DNA of 64,000 bases from JBGPHT01 sp041484525 (GTDB lineage Bacteria; Acidobacteriota; Terriglobia; Bryobacterales; Bryobacteraceae): the NCBI GenBank assembly GCA_041484525.1, contig JBGPHT010000015.1:16993-80992 (forward strand), in the 5' to 3' direction. The notes under the pieces are model-generated. The model had not been told where the DNA came from and ran no database searches. It saw nothing but the letters and a program-made list of their open reading frames with translations. Of this stretch, positions 15,317 through 23,811 are shown piece by piece. Made by a program: the position numbers and the translations under genes. The number at the start of each line of letters is the position of its first letter. The first letter of the stretch is position 1.

Positions 15317-17053
15317 CTATTTCGCAACTCCGAAGCCCGTCTCGATCTGAATCACCCGATGCGCGTTCGGGACTCCGAAGTTCGAGTCCGCCACCACGTA
15401 CGCCCCGTCGGCCGAGAGGCACGCTCGCGGAGTACTCCAATACCCGTGCGAATCCTCGTTGGTAAATTGCACGCTGCGATGTTGGGCCAGACGCCGGATC
15501 TCGGCGCCGTTGTCGCGCACCACGAAGATCTCGGACAGATGCGGTGTACGGCGCATCGGGCTCTCGTCATCCGGCCGCCGCGCGGATTCGAATCCACCGT
15601 ACGTCGTCGCCACCACACAATAAGGCGACGAGCGCGCGCAGCCGATGTGCAGGTCCGCCCACACGTCCTGGCCGCCGCAGCGGAAAAGCGTCATCACGCG
15701 CCGGAGGCCGCCTCCCAATTCCACCGGCAGTCCCATGCGGACGCCCTGGTTGAGTTGCAGGGTCACCAGGTCGTACTCGCAGGGCGAGGTGAATTCGAGG
15801 CCCAGCATCATCAACTGGTTGCCGCGGGGATCTTCGAAGAGGTCGCTGTGGCCGCCGCCGATGCAGCGCTCGCCCGCTTCGCAGATCCCGTTCGCGTTGC
15901 CCTTTCCGTAGCCCACCTGCTCCGGTCCGACGGTTTCCAGTTCGAGGCTGCCGGCGGCCTCGTTCACAGAAAACGTCAACATCGCGGGGTTAGCCACCGC
16001 CACCACGTACCGCTTTCCGCTGGTCTTGTCCACGCCCTTGGACATGGTCGGGAAGTCGACTTTGAACGGGCCGCCCGGAACAGATTTCAGATCGGCGCAG
16101 TAAGCTTTCCGCGCCGCCACGGAGTAAGCGCAGAGCTGCTGCTGCTCCGGCGCGGACAGCGGCAGCCAGTTGTCCTTCGAGCCTTCGCCCGTGCCGCCCA
16201 CCGTGATGCTGGAGAAGCGGTAGGGCGCCTTCGAGAAGTCCGCCAGCACGGTCTTCTTGCCGGTCGCGAGATCGTACCGCAAAATCGCCGCGTGGTTTTC
16301 AGCCGGGCCGACTGCATAGGCCACCGCATCGTCCTGCGCATCCAGGATCGTGCCTTCGAGCGGCGCCTTGACGTTCCGCACGAGGACGCTCCCGGTGTTC
16401 AGATCCACCATCTGGTTCTCGCCCGATTTCCCCACCAGGACCATCCGGTTCCGCGCCGTGATCGCGCTGGGGGACGAATATCCGTGCAGCGCCCCCGGCC
16501 CGGTCAGCACGGTGACGCGCGCACCAAAATTCGGGTCCACGTACGACGTGCCCACTTCAGGAGGCTGGAACCGTCCGGGAGGCCGCTCGTTGGGAACCAC
16601 GCAGGTCGCTGGATCCGGCAGCTCCGGAACGGCAGTACATCCGTGCGGCCCGTCTGGGTAGGTGACGGCGGGATTGGGCACGGCCTGGGCGATCCGCAAG
16701 GTGACGTGCACCGTCGTGCCCTTCGACGGGTCGCCGCCCTCCGGATAGACGGAGAGCGTCTGCTCGTAAGTGCCGGCCTTTTGCCGGACCAGCCACCACC
16801 CCTGGACCCCTACCGCCACGACGTCGTTTCCGGCGCCCTTGGCTTTGCTCAGCGACAACATGTCGCCCGGGCCGGTCCCCATCCGGATATTCCACGGCCC
16901 CGAGGCCTGGATGGCCAGGGACTGCGTTTCCCGAAGGATAAAGCCGCTGGTGACGGCTTCGAACCGCAGGGAATCGGGCAACGCGTTCTGCGCCAGCAGC
17001 GGAAGTCCGAGGGCTGCTCCCAACAGCGCCAGCGCGCGGGTACGGGTGGGCAT
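15317..17053 (-). CDS. Predicted secreted protein with N-terminal beta domain and beta-propeller-like body
   Basis: 578 residues from ATG 17053, chosen because it places a signal peptide (MPTRTRALALLGAALG...LLAQ) at the start; the frame extends to 17071. Residues about 25-110 resemble a BACON/Ig-like beta domain (LAIQASGPWNI ... VHVTLRI). The remainder has repeating blade-like segments (for example LRYDLATGKKTVLADF) and a C-terminal HGYWSTPRACLSADGAYVVADS pattern reminiscent of TolB or oligogalacturonate-lyase-type propellers. Several cysteine pairs suggest disulfides. Function unknown; export and proximity to glycan genes suggest a carbohydrate-binding or scaffold role. Confidence 0.72.
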   Translation of the reverse strand: MPTRTRALALLGAALGLPLLAQNALPDSLRFEAVTSGFILRETQSLAIQASGPWNIRMGTGPGDMLSLSKAKGAGNDVVAVGVQGWWLVRQKAGTYEQTLSVYPEGGDPSKGTTVHVTLRIAQAVPNPAVTYPDGPHGCTAVPELPDPATCVVPNERPPGRFQPPEVGTSYVDPNFGARVTVLTGPGALHGYSSPSAITARNRMVLVGKSGENQMVDLNTGSVLVRNVKAPLEGTILDAQDDAVAYAVGPAENHAAILRYDLATGKKTVLADFSKAPYRFSSITVGGTGEGSKDNWLPLSAPEQQQLCAYSVAARKAYCADLKSVPGGPFKVDFPTMSKGVDKTSGKRYVVAVANPAMLTFSVNEAAGSLELETVGPEQVGYGKGNANGICEAGERCIGGGHSDLFEDPRGNQLMMLGLEFTSPCEYDLVTLQLNQGVRMGLPVELGGGLRRVMTLFRCGGQDVWADLHIGCARSSPYCVVATTYGGFESARRPDDESPMRRTPHLSEIFVVRDNGAEIRRLAQHRSVQFTNEDSHGYWSTPRACLSADGAYVVADSNFGVPNAHRVIQIETGFGVAK

Positions 17054-17125
17054 GCAGCCCAATTCTAACACCCGATTACTATCCTAAGTTCACCGCAAAA
17101 CTTTGAAATCACGGGCTGTGCGACA

Positions 17126-18523
17126 ATGAGAGGGCGCTCGTTCATGTCCACGGGAACTTATCCAGCTACGCTGAATCAATCCGGCGGCCTTGCCTTCGGC
17201 CTCATCGATACCCCGCTCCGCCGGTTGGGCGCCGTGGTCATTACGATTTTCCTGTTCTTCGCCTACGGAAGAATCCTGGATTTTCGCATGGCCAAGCTGC
17301 ATATCCCTTACGTCCTTTCGTTGTTCGCGCTGTTTTGCGCCGCGCTCTCGGGCGGTCTGCCGCGGGCCCTCCTCTCTCGCATCGGGGTATTCATGACGGC
17401 GCTTACGGCGTGGATGATGGTGTGCGTGCCGTTCGCCTTCTGGAGAAGCAACTCGCTCGAGTTGATCACCGGCAAGTGGTTCAAGGCGTACATGCTGGCG
17501 ATCCTGCTGATCGCGCTGCTGGGGTCGGTAAAAGAATGCCATCGTGCCATGAACTCGCTGGCCTACGGCACCCTGCTGGTAGCGTTGCTGGCGCTCTATT
17601 TTCATGCCACGTCGCGCGGCCGGCTCATTTTGCCCGAGACGGCTTTGACCAACCCGAACGATCTGGCGCAGGTGTTGCTGATGGGGTTGCCGTTTCTGGT
17701 GATTATGACGTTTTCAGGCAACAACGTGGTGCGTCGGGTGTTCGCCAGCGGAGCCGTCATGATCGTCATGTACGTGATTCTGAAAACCGCCTCGCGCGGC
17801 GCCCTGATCACGATTGGGGTCTGCAGTCTGCTGGTGTTTTTCAAAGCGTCCATGCTGACCAAGTTCAAGCTGGTGGCGCTCGGAATGATCGGCGTAGTGG
17901 TGTTTGTCGCCACCATGCCGCCTGAGGTCCGATCCCGCTACATGACGCTTTTCTCGAGCTCGCAGGGGAAGTTTGCCGATAGCAATGATGACGAGAGCGC
18001 GATCGAGTCCACCGCCGAGCGTAAGGCGATCCTGATCCAAGCGGTCAAGATCACCCTCCGGCGTCCGCTGTTTGGAGTAGGCCCGGCGAACTTCCCGGAT
18101 TACTCGGCGGCCGATTCCCACGCTTCGGGGGTGAGAGCGCACTGGCGCATGACGCACAACACTTACCTCGAATGGTCGAGCGAATGCGGTTTTCCCGGTG
18201 TGATTCTTTTCCTGGCAGGTGTTTTCTTCTGTCTGCGCCGGATGTCTAAAACCACCAAGCGTTTCGAAGGGAATCCCGCCACCAGGCACCTGGTGCAGAT
18301 CGCCGGCGCGCTGCAGTTCTCGCTGCTCACCTACTGCGCGAGTTCGTTCTTCGCCAGCACGGCTTACGAAATCCTGTTCCCTACCCTCGCCGGTTTGACC
18401 ATGGCCTTTCTATACGCCGTTGAGAACGAGCAGTTGGTCGAAACGCTCGCGCCGGCTCCCGTCGAGTGGATGCCTCCGCAGAAGAATTTCATTCGCTCCG
18501 CTTCGTCCGCTCCGCTGCGGTAG
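17126..18523 (+). CDS. O-antigen ligase / Wzy-like polymerase family membrane protein
   Basis: 465 residues with about ten to twelve hydrophobic helices (for example AVVITIFLFFAYG, YMLAILLIALLG, LVALGMIGVVVFVATMP). A large non-membrane loop contains the family hallmarks: RPLFGVGPANFPDYS and MTHNTYLEWSSECGFPGVILF, the latter matching the conserved histidine-containing periplasmic motif of the Wzy_C/WaaL family. It would join or transfer lipid-linked glycan on the periplasmic side. Directly upstream of, and 15 bp from, a glycosyltransferase gene in the same direction. Start at ATG 17126 or 17144 is undecided. Confidence 0.85.
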   Translation: MRGRSFMSTGTYPATLNQSGGLAFGLIDTPLRRLGAVVITIFLFFAYGRILDFRMAKLHIPYVLSLFALFCAALSGGLPRALLSRIGVFMTALTAWMMVCVPFAFWRSNSLELITGKWFKAYMLAILLIALLGSVKECHRAMNSLAYGTLLVALLALYFHATSRGRLILPETALTNPNDLAQVLLMGLPFLVIMTFSGNNVVRRVFASGAVMIVMYVILKTASRGALITIGVCSLLVFFKASMLTKFKLVALGMIGVVVFVATMPPEVRSRYMTLFSSSQGKFADSNDDESAIESTAERKAILIQAVKITLRRPLFGVGPANFPDYSAADSHASGVRAHWRMTHNTYLEWSSECGFPGVILFLAGVFFCLRRMSKTTKRFEGNPATRHLVQIAGALQFSLLTYCASSFFASTAYEILFPTLAGLTMAFLYAVENEQLVETLAPAPVEWMPPQKNFIRSASSAPLR

Positions 18524-18538
18524 CGCCCCCATCCCCGC

Positions 18539-19762
18539 ATGAAGATTCTCTGGGTCAAGGCCGGCGGCTTGGTGCCCTGCGATTCCGGCGGCAAGATCCG
18601 CAGTTTTCAAATCCTGCAGCAACTGGCCCGCCGCCACTCCGTCACCCTGTTCACCTTCTATCCGGAATATCCGGACGATCAGCACCCCGCGCTTACCGGC
18701 TTCGCCGAGGTCATCCCCGTTCCCATTCATCTGCCGCCCAATCGTACCCTCGACGATTACCTGCTCTATGCGCGCCGCCTCTTCTCGCCGCACCCCTACA
18801 GCATGGAGAAGTATTACACCCCGATGGTGCGCCAGAAAACCGCCGAGGTACAGGCGCGCGGCGGCTTCGACGTGTTGGTCTGCGATTTTCTGACGCCCGC
18901 GGGGTTGATCGACTGGCGCCTCCCCATGGCTAAGATCCTTTTCACGCACAACGTGGAAGCGCAGATCTGGCGGCGCCACGCCCAGGTGACGCGGCATCCG
19001 GTTTGGAAAGCGGTCTATTGGCGCGAGGCGCGCATGCTGGCCCGCGCCGAGCAGAGATATTCGCAGCTTGCCGATCACGTGCTGACCGTATCCGAGAGCG
19101 ACCGGACCGCCTTCCGCAACCACGTGTCCGCCGAGAAAGTCACCGCCATCCCGACCGGCGTCGACGTCGAGTACTTCCACCCGGGAGCGGAGCCCATCGA
19201 GCCCGATTCCATCGTCTTCACCGGGTCGATGGATTGGATGCCGAACGAGGACGGCATTCTATTCTTCGCGCAGGAAATCCTGCCCAAGATCCACCAGGAG
19301 ATCCCGGCCGCTAAGCTGTGGGTGGTCGGGCGGCGCCCCACGAAGCCGGTCGAGGCCCTGGCCGGCGACCGCGTCCGCGTCACGGGAACCGTCGACGACA
19401 TCCGTCCATATGTGCAGCGCGCGGGCGTCTACGTGGTGCCCTTGCGCAGCGGCAGCGGCACACGGATCAAGATTTTCGAGGCGATGGCGATGGGTAAGGC
19501 GGTGGTCTCGACAACGGTTGGCGCCGAAGGCCTGCCCGTGACCCACGGCCGCGATATCGTGATCGCCGATGATCCCGCCGCGTTCGCCGCGAGCGTGGTG
19601 CGCCTGCTGCGCGACCCCGAGTCGGCGCGCCGCCTGGGGAGCGAGGCGCGCAAGCTGGTCGAAAGCAAATACGGTTGGGGGGCGGTGGCGGATAGTTTCG
19701 AACCTATTCTGCAATCGCTGGCCGGCCGCGGCGCTACCCGGGCGCGGCTGGTGCGCGAGTAA
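18539..19762 (+). CDS. Glycosyltransferase family 4 (PEP-CTERM/EpsH-locus type)
   Basis: 407 residues. N-terminal KAGGLVPCDSGGKIRSFQ, mid-protein FTHNVEAQIWRR and ADHVLTVSESDR, donor-domain IVFTGSMDWMPNEDG, and C-terminal PLRSGSGTRIKIFEAMAMGKAVVST are typical of glycosyltransferases found with exosortase-type exopolysaccharide systems (TIGR03087-like, from family knowledge). Only 15 bp after the polymerase gene, so probably co-transcribed. Sugar and acceptor unknown. Confidence 0.9.
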   Translation: MKILWVKAGGLVPCDSGGKIRSFQILQQLARRHSVTLFTFYPEYPDDQHPALTGFAEVIPVPIHLPPNRTLDDYLLYARRLFSPHPYSMEKYYTPMVRQKTAEVQARGGFDVLVCDFLTPAGLIDWRLPMAKILFTHNVEAQIWRRHAQVTRHPVWKAVYWREARMLARAEQRYSQLADHVLTVSESDRTAFRNHVSAEKVTAIPTGVDVEYFHPGAEPIEPDSIVFTGSMDWMPNEDGILFFAQEILPKIHQEIPAAKLWVVGRRPTKPVEALAGDRVRVTGTVDDIRPYVQRAGVYVVPLRSGSGTRIKIFEAMAMGKAVVSTTVGAEGLPVTHGRDIVIADDPAAFAASVVRLLRDPESARRLGSEARKLVESKYGWGAVADSFEPILQSLAGRGATRARLVRE

Positions 19763-19771
19763 GCTTCACTG

Positions 19772-20275
19772 TCACAGCAGGATCTTCGCGGCGGTCGCGA
19801 GCGGCAGGAACAGAGTCCGCGGCTGGCTGGCAAGCGGGCGGAAGCCGTGGTGCCGATAGAATGCCGCGGCGCGATCGTTCTTAGCGTCAACCAGAAGTGT
19901 GAAGACCGCCGGCGGGGCAAGCAGCGTGCGCCGGACGGCATCCGCCAGCAGCGCCGCACCCAGGCCGCGCCCGCCAAATTTCTCGTCCACGGCCAGGCGG
20001 CCGATGCGCACCGCAGGCAGGGTCGGATAGCGCGGCAGGCGCTTCGTCATCTCAGGCGGAAGGTCCGGAGTGGGGATGCTGGCCGAAGCGATCGTGTAAT
20101 AAGCGGCGAGGCACCCGCTGGCCGCTTCGATGGCGACGAAGCAACTGGCGATGCGGCGGCGAATGTCCTGGGTGGCTTGCGTCCTGAGATAACGGTCCAG
20201 CGCTTCTTCCCCGCAGGCGAATGACGCGCGGTCGTGCCGATCGCTCAGCGGCTCGAGGCGGAACGGAGGCGTCAC
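19772..20275 (-). CDS. GNAT-family acetyltransferase toxin (TacT-like)
   Basis: 167 residues, GNAT fold with the acetyl-CoA-binding segment RIGRLAVDEKFGGRGLGAALL and the C-terminal FYRHHGFRPL motif. TacT-type toxins acetylate charged aminoacyl-tRNA and block translation. The GTG start overlaps the stop of the upstream DUF1778/TacA-like antitoxin gene (GTGA, 20272-20275), the usual layout of this toxin-antitoxin class. N-terminal pattern FACGEEALDRYLRTQATQDIRRR is typical of TacA-linked acetyltransferases. Toxicity is inferred. Confidence 0.87.
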   Translation of the reverse strand: MTPPFRLEPLSDRHDRASFACGEEALDRYLRTQATQDIRRRIASCFVAIEAASGCLAAYYTIASASIPTPDLPPEMTKRLPRYPTLPAVRIGRLAVDEKFGGRGLGAALLADAVRRTLLAPPAVFTLLVDAKNDRAAAFYRHHGFRPLASQPRTLFLPLATAAKILL

Positions 20276-20553
20276 GCGCGACCGAATAACGCCTGACGGC
20301 GTTTGAAGGCGCGCCGCAGCGCCGGTTTTGGAGCGGGCGGATTCAGAATAGCCTCGGCGATCTGCCGCTGGTCTTCAACGGAAAGGCGGATGATCTCGTT
20401 TTGCTCGATGGTCCGGCACGCGGCTTCGCGAGCGGCCGTAACCACGAAGTCCGTCAAGCTGCGCCCCTGGATCTCCGCCGCTCGCTTGAGCAGCGCGTGA
20501 ATGTCGGCGGGCAGGCGCGCTTCCAGGCGGGCCGGGCTGGAAGCTTTCTCCAT
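20272..20553 (-). CDS. DUF1778 ribbon-helix-helix antitoxin (TacA-like)
   Basis: 93 residues from ATG 20553. The N-terminal RLEARLPADIHALLKRAA and GRSLTDFVVTAA segments form the ribbon-helix-helix DNA-binding domain; the C-terminal tail (ILNPPAPKPALRRAF) is the toxin-wrapping region in this family. The frame extends to 20754, but that part is antisense-like sequence within the ABC permease gene. A perfect 17-nt palindrome lies 11 nt upstream of the start and is the likely autoregulatory operator. Couples to the acetyltransferase toxin gene by a 4-bp overlap. Confidence 0.88.
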   Translation of the reverse strand: MEKASSPARLEARLPADIHALLKRAAEIQGRSLTDFVVTAAREAACRTIEQNEIIRLSVEDQRQIAEAILNPPAPKPALRRAFKRRQALFGRA

Positions 20554-20559
20554 ATCTCC

Positions 20560-20580
20560 ACTATACGGCAAATTGCCGTA
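20560..20580 (-). promoter_or_regulatory. Operator palindrome and -10 candidate of tacAT
   Basis: TACGGCAAATTGCCGTA (20564-20580) is a perfect palindrome with 8-bp arms. On the minus strand it runs into a -10-like TATAGT (20565-20560), six bases before the antitoxin ATG; if used, the mRNA would be almost leaderless. Position and symmetry fit ribbon-helix-helix autorepression. The whole control region is squeezed between the antitoxin start and the stop of the upstream permease gene (20586). Confidence 0.65.
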
Positions 20581-20585
20581 CAGGG

Positions 20586-23243
20586 CTACTCGTACCGCAA
20601 AGCTACCATCGGATCCACGCGAGCCGCGCGGCGCGCCGGCACATAGGCCGCTAGCATCGCTATCGCGATCATCGCGACGGCGCCGAACGCAATCGGGACC
20701 GGGCTCGCCAGCGGCAGCCCTTCCATCACGCTCGCAGCGAATCGCCTGCCCCACAGCGCCATCGGCACTCCGATCCCGAGGCCGATCGACACCATTCGCA
20801 GCGCGTCTCCCACCACCATGCCGATCACGTCCCCGCGCGTAGCGCCCAGCGCCATGCGGATGCCGATCTCGTTGATGCGGCGCGCCACCGTGTAAGCCAG
20901 CAGCCCGTACACGCCGATCGCCGCCAGCAAGGATCCCAGCGCGCCGAACAGCGCGGAGAGCGTGGCGATGAGCCGCTCCGGAACGATCGACGCATCCATT
21001 TGGGCGGCCAGCGTGGTGATGCTCTCGACCGGCACGGTCTTCAAGACGGTGCCGACAGTGCGGCGCACCTCGCCCGCTACGACAGCCGGGTCCCCATTCG
21101 TGCGAAGCGAAAAACTATGCGAGTTGACGCCCCGCGCCTGGAACGCACAGAGGTAGATGGTGCGGGGCGCCGGCTCGCGCAGGTCGATGTACTTGGCATC
21201 GCCCACGACCCCCGCAATCTCAAACGGCTGGTCGTCCCGCTCCAGCGTGACGCGCCTGCCGACGGGGTTGGCGTCGCCGAAATAATAGCGGGCCATAGCC
21301 CGATTGAGAATCGCCAGGTGCGCGGCGCCCAAGTCCTGGAGCGTGAAATCACGGCCCGCGAGCAGCGGCGTACCGTAAGTTTCAAAGTACCTGGGTGCGA
21401 CCCAGCGCACGAAGATGCGGGTTTCCACCGCCTTCTTCTGGTAGCCTTCCACGGTAGCGAAGCGGCTGGCCGCCGCGCCCGAGATGGGCGTACCGCTGCT
21501 GAGCGTGGCCGAGCGAACGCCCGGAATCGCCACGAATCGCTCCAGCAGTTCACGGTACGCGGAGGACAATTGTTCGCCGGTATATCCGCTGCGCGCCGGA
21601 TTCAGGGTCGCCAGCAGAAGATGGTCGCGTTGAAAGCCCAGGTTGACGTTCCGCAGATCCGAAAGGTGGCGGATGAACAGACCCGCGGCACTCAACAGCA
21701 CCACCGAAAGGGCAACCTGTGCAACCACCAGGCTCCTTCCGAAAAGCCGCCCGAGCCGGGTCTCGCCGGCCGTCCCCATCGTTCGCAGCGACGACGCCGG
21801 CTCGGCCGCCATGGCATGCAAAGCCGGCGCCAGCCCGAACAGCACTCCGGTGAGCAGCGCGGCTCCGGCTGTGAACAGCAGCATGTGCATATCCGGCTGC
21901 ACCACAATCTCGATACGGCTGCGCTCGCTGGCGATGATCCGCACCAGCGCGTCCGCGCCGAAATACGCCACCAGGACACCACACAAGCCGCCCGTCACGG
22001 ACAGCAGCAGGGACTCGGTCAACACCTGGCGCACCAGGCGCAGCCGGCCGGCGCCGAGCGAGATGCGCAATGCCATTTCACGCCGGCGACCCGCCGCACG
22101 CGCCAGCAGCATGCTGGCCACGTTGGTGCACGCGATCAGCAGGAGCAGCCCCACGACGGCCATCAGGAACAGCAGCGGTTTCGAAAATCGATCGCGCAGA
22201 CGCCCCCCAGGGGGATCGGCGCGCGACAGACCGGCGCCCGCCGGCTCGAGATCGAACTTCACCCTGCTCCAATTGGGATCGCGCTTCAGGCTGGCTTCAT
22301 CGAAGGTCTGCCGGTACAGCACCGCCATTTCCGCGCGGGCCTGTTCCATCGACACCCCCGGCTTCAACCGGCCCATCAGTGAGACGCCGCCGTGCCGCGT
22401 GGCGTGATGGATCGCCGGCTCCGTGGACATCGTCACCCAGACCTGCGTTCTGTACCCTAATACGATGCCGGAGAAGCCCTGCGGCGCCACGCCCGCAATC
22501 GTCGCCGGCACATCGTCTATGATGATTCGCTTGCCCATGATGGCCGGATCCAGATTGAACCGGCTCTTCCAGTAGGACCAGCTCACGACTGCCACCGCGG
22601 AAGAAGCCGCCTGCGCGCCGTCGTCTTCCGGACCGATCAGCCGGCCTGCCGTCGGCTTCACGCCGAGCATCCGAAAGTAGTTCCCATCCACAAATTCGCC
22701 GTCCGCGGCCGCCGCTTCCAGACCCTCGCCACGCACGGAAAGACGCGCGGGAGAACAGGCGATCAGGCCCGAGAACACCTGGTTGCGGTCGCGCATGTAC
22801 TGGTAGGCATCGAAGCTGTAGACGTTCAGGCGCGGATCGCCCGGGTATGTGTTCAGGAGATCGACGAGCTGCCCCGGTTCCCGCACCGGCAGCGAGCGCA
22901 ACATCAGGGTATCGATCAGGCTGAAGATCGCGGTGTTGGCGCCGATACCCAACGCCAGCGACAGCACCGCCACCGCGGTAAATCCGGGACTGCGCCGCAT
23001 GGTGCGAAGGGCATAGCGTATATCCTGCCAAAGCCGTTCGAGCGAACTCCATCCCCACATTTCGCGTGTGACCTCCTGGACCACTGTGCGATTGCCAAAC
23101 TCGCGGCGGACGGCCAGTTCGGCGGCCTGCGGTGTATCGCCTCGTTCGATCCGATCGCGCGCCGCCATCGCGAGATGCGCCTGGATCTCTTCGTCCAACT
23201 CCTGATCTCGGCGCCTGCGGGAAAGCCAAGTCCACTTGCTCAT
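20586..23243 (-). CDS. ABC transporter permease, Acidobacteria-type duplicated orphan permease (MacB/FtsX)
   Basis: 885 residues. N-terminal cytoplasmic prefix (DQELDEEIQAHLAMAARDR), then two copies of the MacB periplasmic core plus FtsX permease module: first membrane start GFTAVAVLSLALGIGANTAIFS, first FtsX block with LIACTNVASMLLARAAGRRREMALRISLGAGR, and second FtsX block near the C-terminus ending RRAARVDPMVALRYE. No ATPase gene is adjacent, as usual for this family. Likely exports or signals across the inner membrane; substrate unknown. Upstream lies an inverted repeat (23281-23300) that may be a regulator site; no PadR/BlaI gene is next to it. Confidence 0.93.
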   Translation of the reverse strand: MSKWTWLSRRRRDQELDEEIQAHLAMAARDRIERGDTPQAAELAVRREFGNRTVVQEVTREMWGWSSLERLWQDIRYALRTMRRSPGFTAVAVLSLALGIGANTAIFSLIDTLMLRSLPVREPGQLVDLLNTYPGDPRLNVYSFDAYQYMRDRNQVFSGLIACSPARLSVRGEGLEAAAADGEFVDGNYFRMLGVKPTAGRLIGPEDDGAQAASSAVAVVSWSYWKSRFNLDPAIMGKRIIIDDVPATIAGVAPQGFSGIVLGYRTQVWVTMSTEPAIHHATRHGGVSLMGRLKPGVSMEQARAEMAVLYRQTFDEASLKRDPNWSRVKFDLEPAGAGLSRADPPGGRLRDRFSKPLLFLMAVVGLLLLIACTNVASMLLARAAGRRREMALRISLGAGRLRLVRQVLTESLLLSVTGGLCGVLVAYFGADALVRIIASERSRIEIVVQPDMHMLLFTAGAALLTGVLFGLAPALHAMAAEPASSLRTMGTAGETRLGRLFGRSLVVAQVALSVVLLSAAGLFIRHLSDLRNVNLGFQRDHLLLATLNPARSGYTGEQLSSAYRELLERFVAIPGVRSATLSSGTPISGAAASRFATVEGYQKKAVETRIFVRWVAPRYFETYGTPLLAGRDFTLQDLGAAHLAILNRAMARYYFGDANPVGRRVTLERDDQPFEIAGVVGDAKYIDLREPAPRTIYLCAFQARGVNSHSFSLRTNGDPAVVAGEVRRTVGTVLKTVPVESITTLAAQMDASIVPERLIATLSALFGALGSLLAAIGVYGLLAYTVARRINEIGIRMALGATRGDVIGMVVGDALRMVSIGLGIGVPMALWGRRFAASVMEGLPLASPVPIAFGAVAMIAIAMLAAYVPARRAARVDPMVALRYE

Positions 23244-23280
23244 GCCTGGCCTTCGCTATCATTGGGATGCACGATGCGAT

Positions 23281-23300
23281 TCTACATCTATGGCTGTAGA
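23281..23300. promoter_or_regulatory. Inverted repeat upstream of ABC permease
   Basis: TCTACA-8 nt-TGTAGA symmetry 38 bp upstream of the permease start. TACA/TGTA half-sites resemble operators of BlaI/MecI-type repressors, which often control such permeases in acidobacteria (family knowledge), but no such regulator is encoded nearby. Weak evidence. Confidence 0.3.
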
Positions 23301-23328
23301 TTGTCTACTGCCTGAGGTGGGTGGCATC

Positions 23329-23395
23329 TTGACAGGGTCCTGTTAGGGCCGCTACGATTCAGTCAGTAGTAGGAATTCCGGACTTTCCGGAATTC
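23329..23395 (+). promoter_or_regulatory. Sigma70-like promoter plus operator palindrome for the AbrB-like gene
   Basis: A consensus -35 TTGACA (23329-23334) is followed after 18 bp by a -10-like TACGAT (23353-23358). Just downstream a perfect palindrome with 10-bp arms and a 3-nt centre (GAATTCCGGA-CTT-TCCGGAATTC, 23373-23395) precedes the ATG at 23422. Layout matches an autoregulated toxin-antitoxin promoter even though both genes behind it are damaged. Confidence 0.6.
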
Positions 23396-23421
23396 TCCAG
23401 AACACTAACCACGCCGTTCCT

Positions 23422-23625
23422 ATGAGCACCTTAGTCAAAGTTCAACACAAGGGCCAGGTGACTATTCCCACACGGCTGCGCCGACAGGCCGGTATCGCTG
23501 AAGGCGACCTCAAGAAGGGCCGCACATTTGGCCCTTTCAACACTGCCGACGAGATGATTGCCTCCATGAAGGCACAACTGAGCAAGAGAGCCGCCGCCGC
23601 TAAGAAAACCCAGCCGTCTCGATGA
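23422..23625 (+). pseudogene. AbrB/MazE-type antitoxin with internal deletion
   Basis: 67 residues. The N-terminus is a standard swapped-hairpin AbrB domain start (VQHKGQVTIPTRLRRQAGIAEGDL), but the residues that normally complete the domain are missing: GDL is joined directly to KKGRTFGPFNTADEMIASMK, which resembles the C-terminal toxin-binding tail of this antitoxin family. About 35-40 residues appear to have been deleted in frame. The stop overlaps the downstream toxin remnant by 4 bp (ATGA), preserving the original operon layout. Could still be translated; DNA binding is probably lost. Confidence 0.7.
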
Positions 23626-23811
23626 AGATCGATTACGTCCCGCGTGCGTTAGAAGCCCTCGAAAACGCCCCCGCCGCCGTGCGCAAAGCGTTTTTCAAGC
23701 AGGTCATATTTCTGGAACAGAACTTGGCCCACCCCTCCCTGCACGCCAAAAAGTACGGACGCATCCAAAGACCTCTGGCAAGCCCGGGAACCGCATCATC
23801 CCTCACCCTAA
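23622..23811 (+). pseudogene. RelE/ParE-like toxin remnant, frameshifted and truncated
   Basis: The first 45 codons (MKIDYVPRALEALENAPAAV... LHAKKY) match the N-terminal half of a RelE-superfamily toxin. At about 23757 the frame is lost: reading one base later gives DASKDLWQAR, the expected continuation (typically KKY..KDLWQARVNR in relatives), so a single extra G seems to have broken the gene. Similarity then ends near 23790, before the stop at 23809, and the region merges into the 3' end of the convergent heparinase gene. A decayed toxin downstream of a damaged antitoxin. Confidence 0.72.

Noticed and set aside
15245..17068. 607-codon plus-strand open frame
   Set aside because: Antisense of the secreted propeller-like gene; composition is typical of a shadow frame and it would start inside the palindromic repeat.
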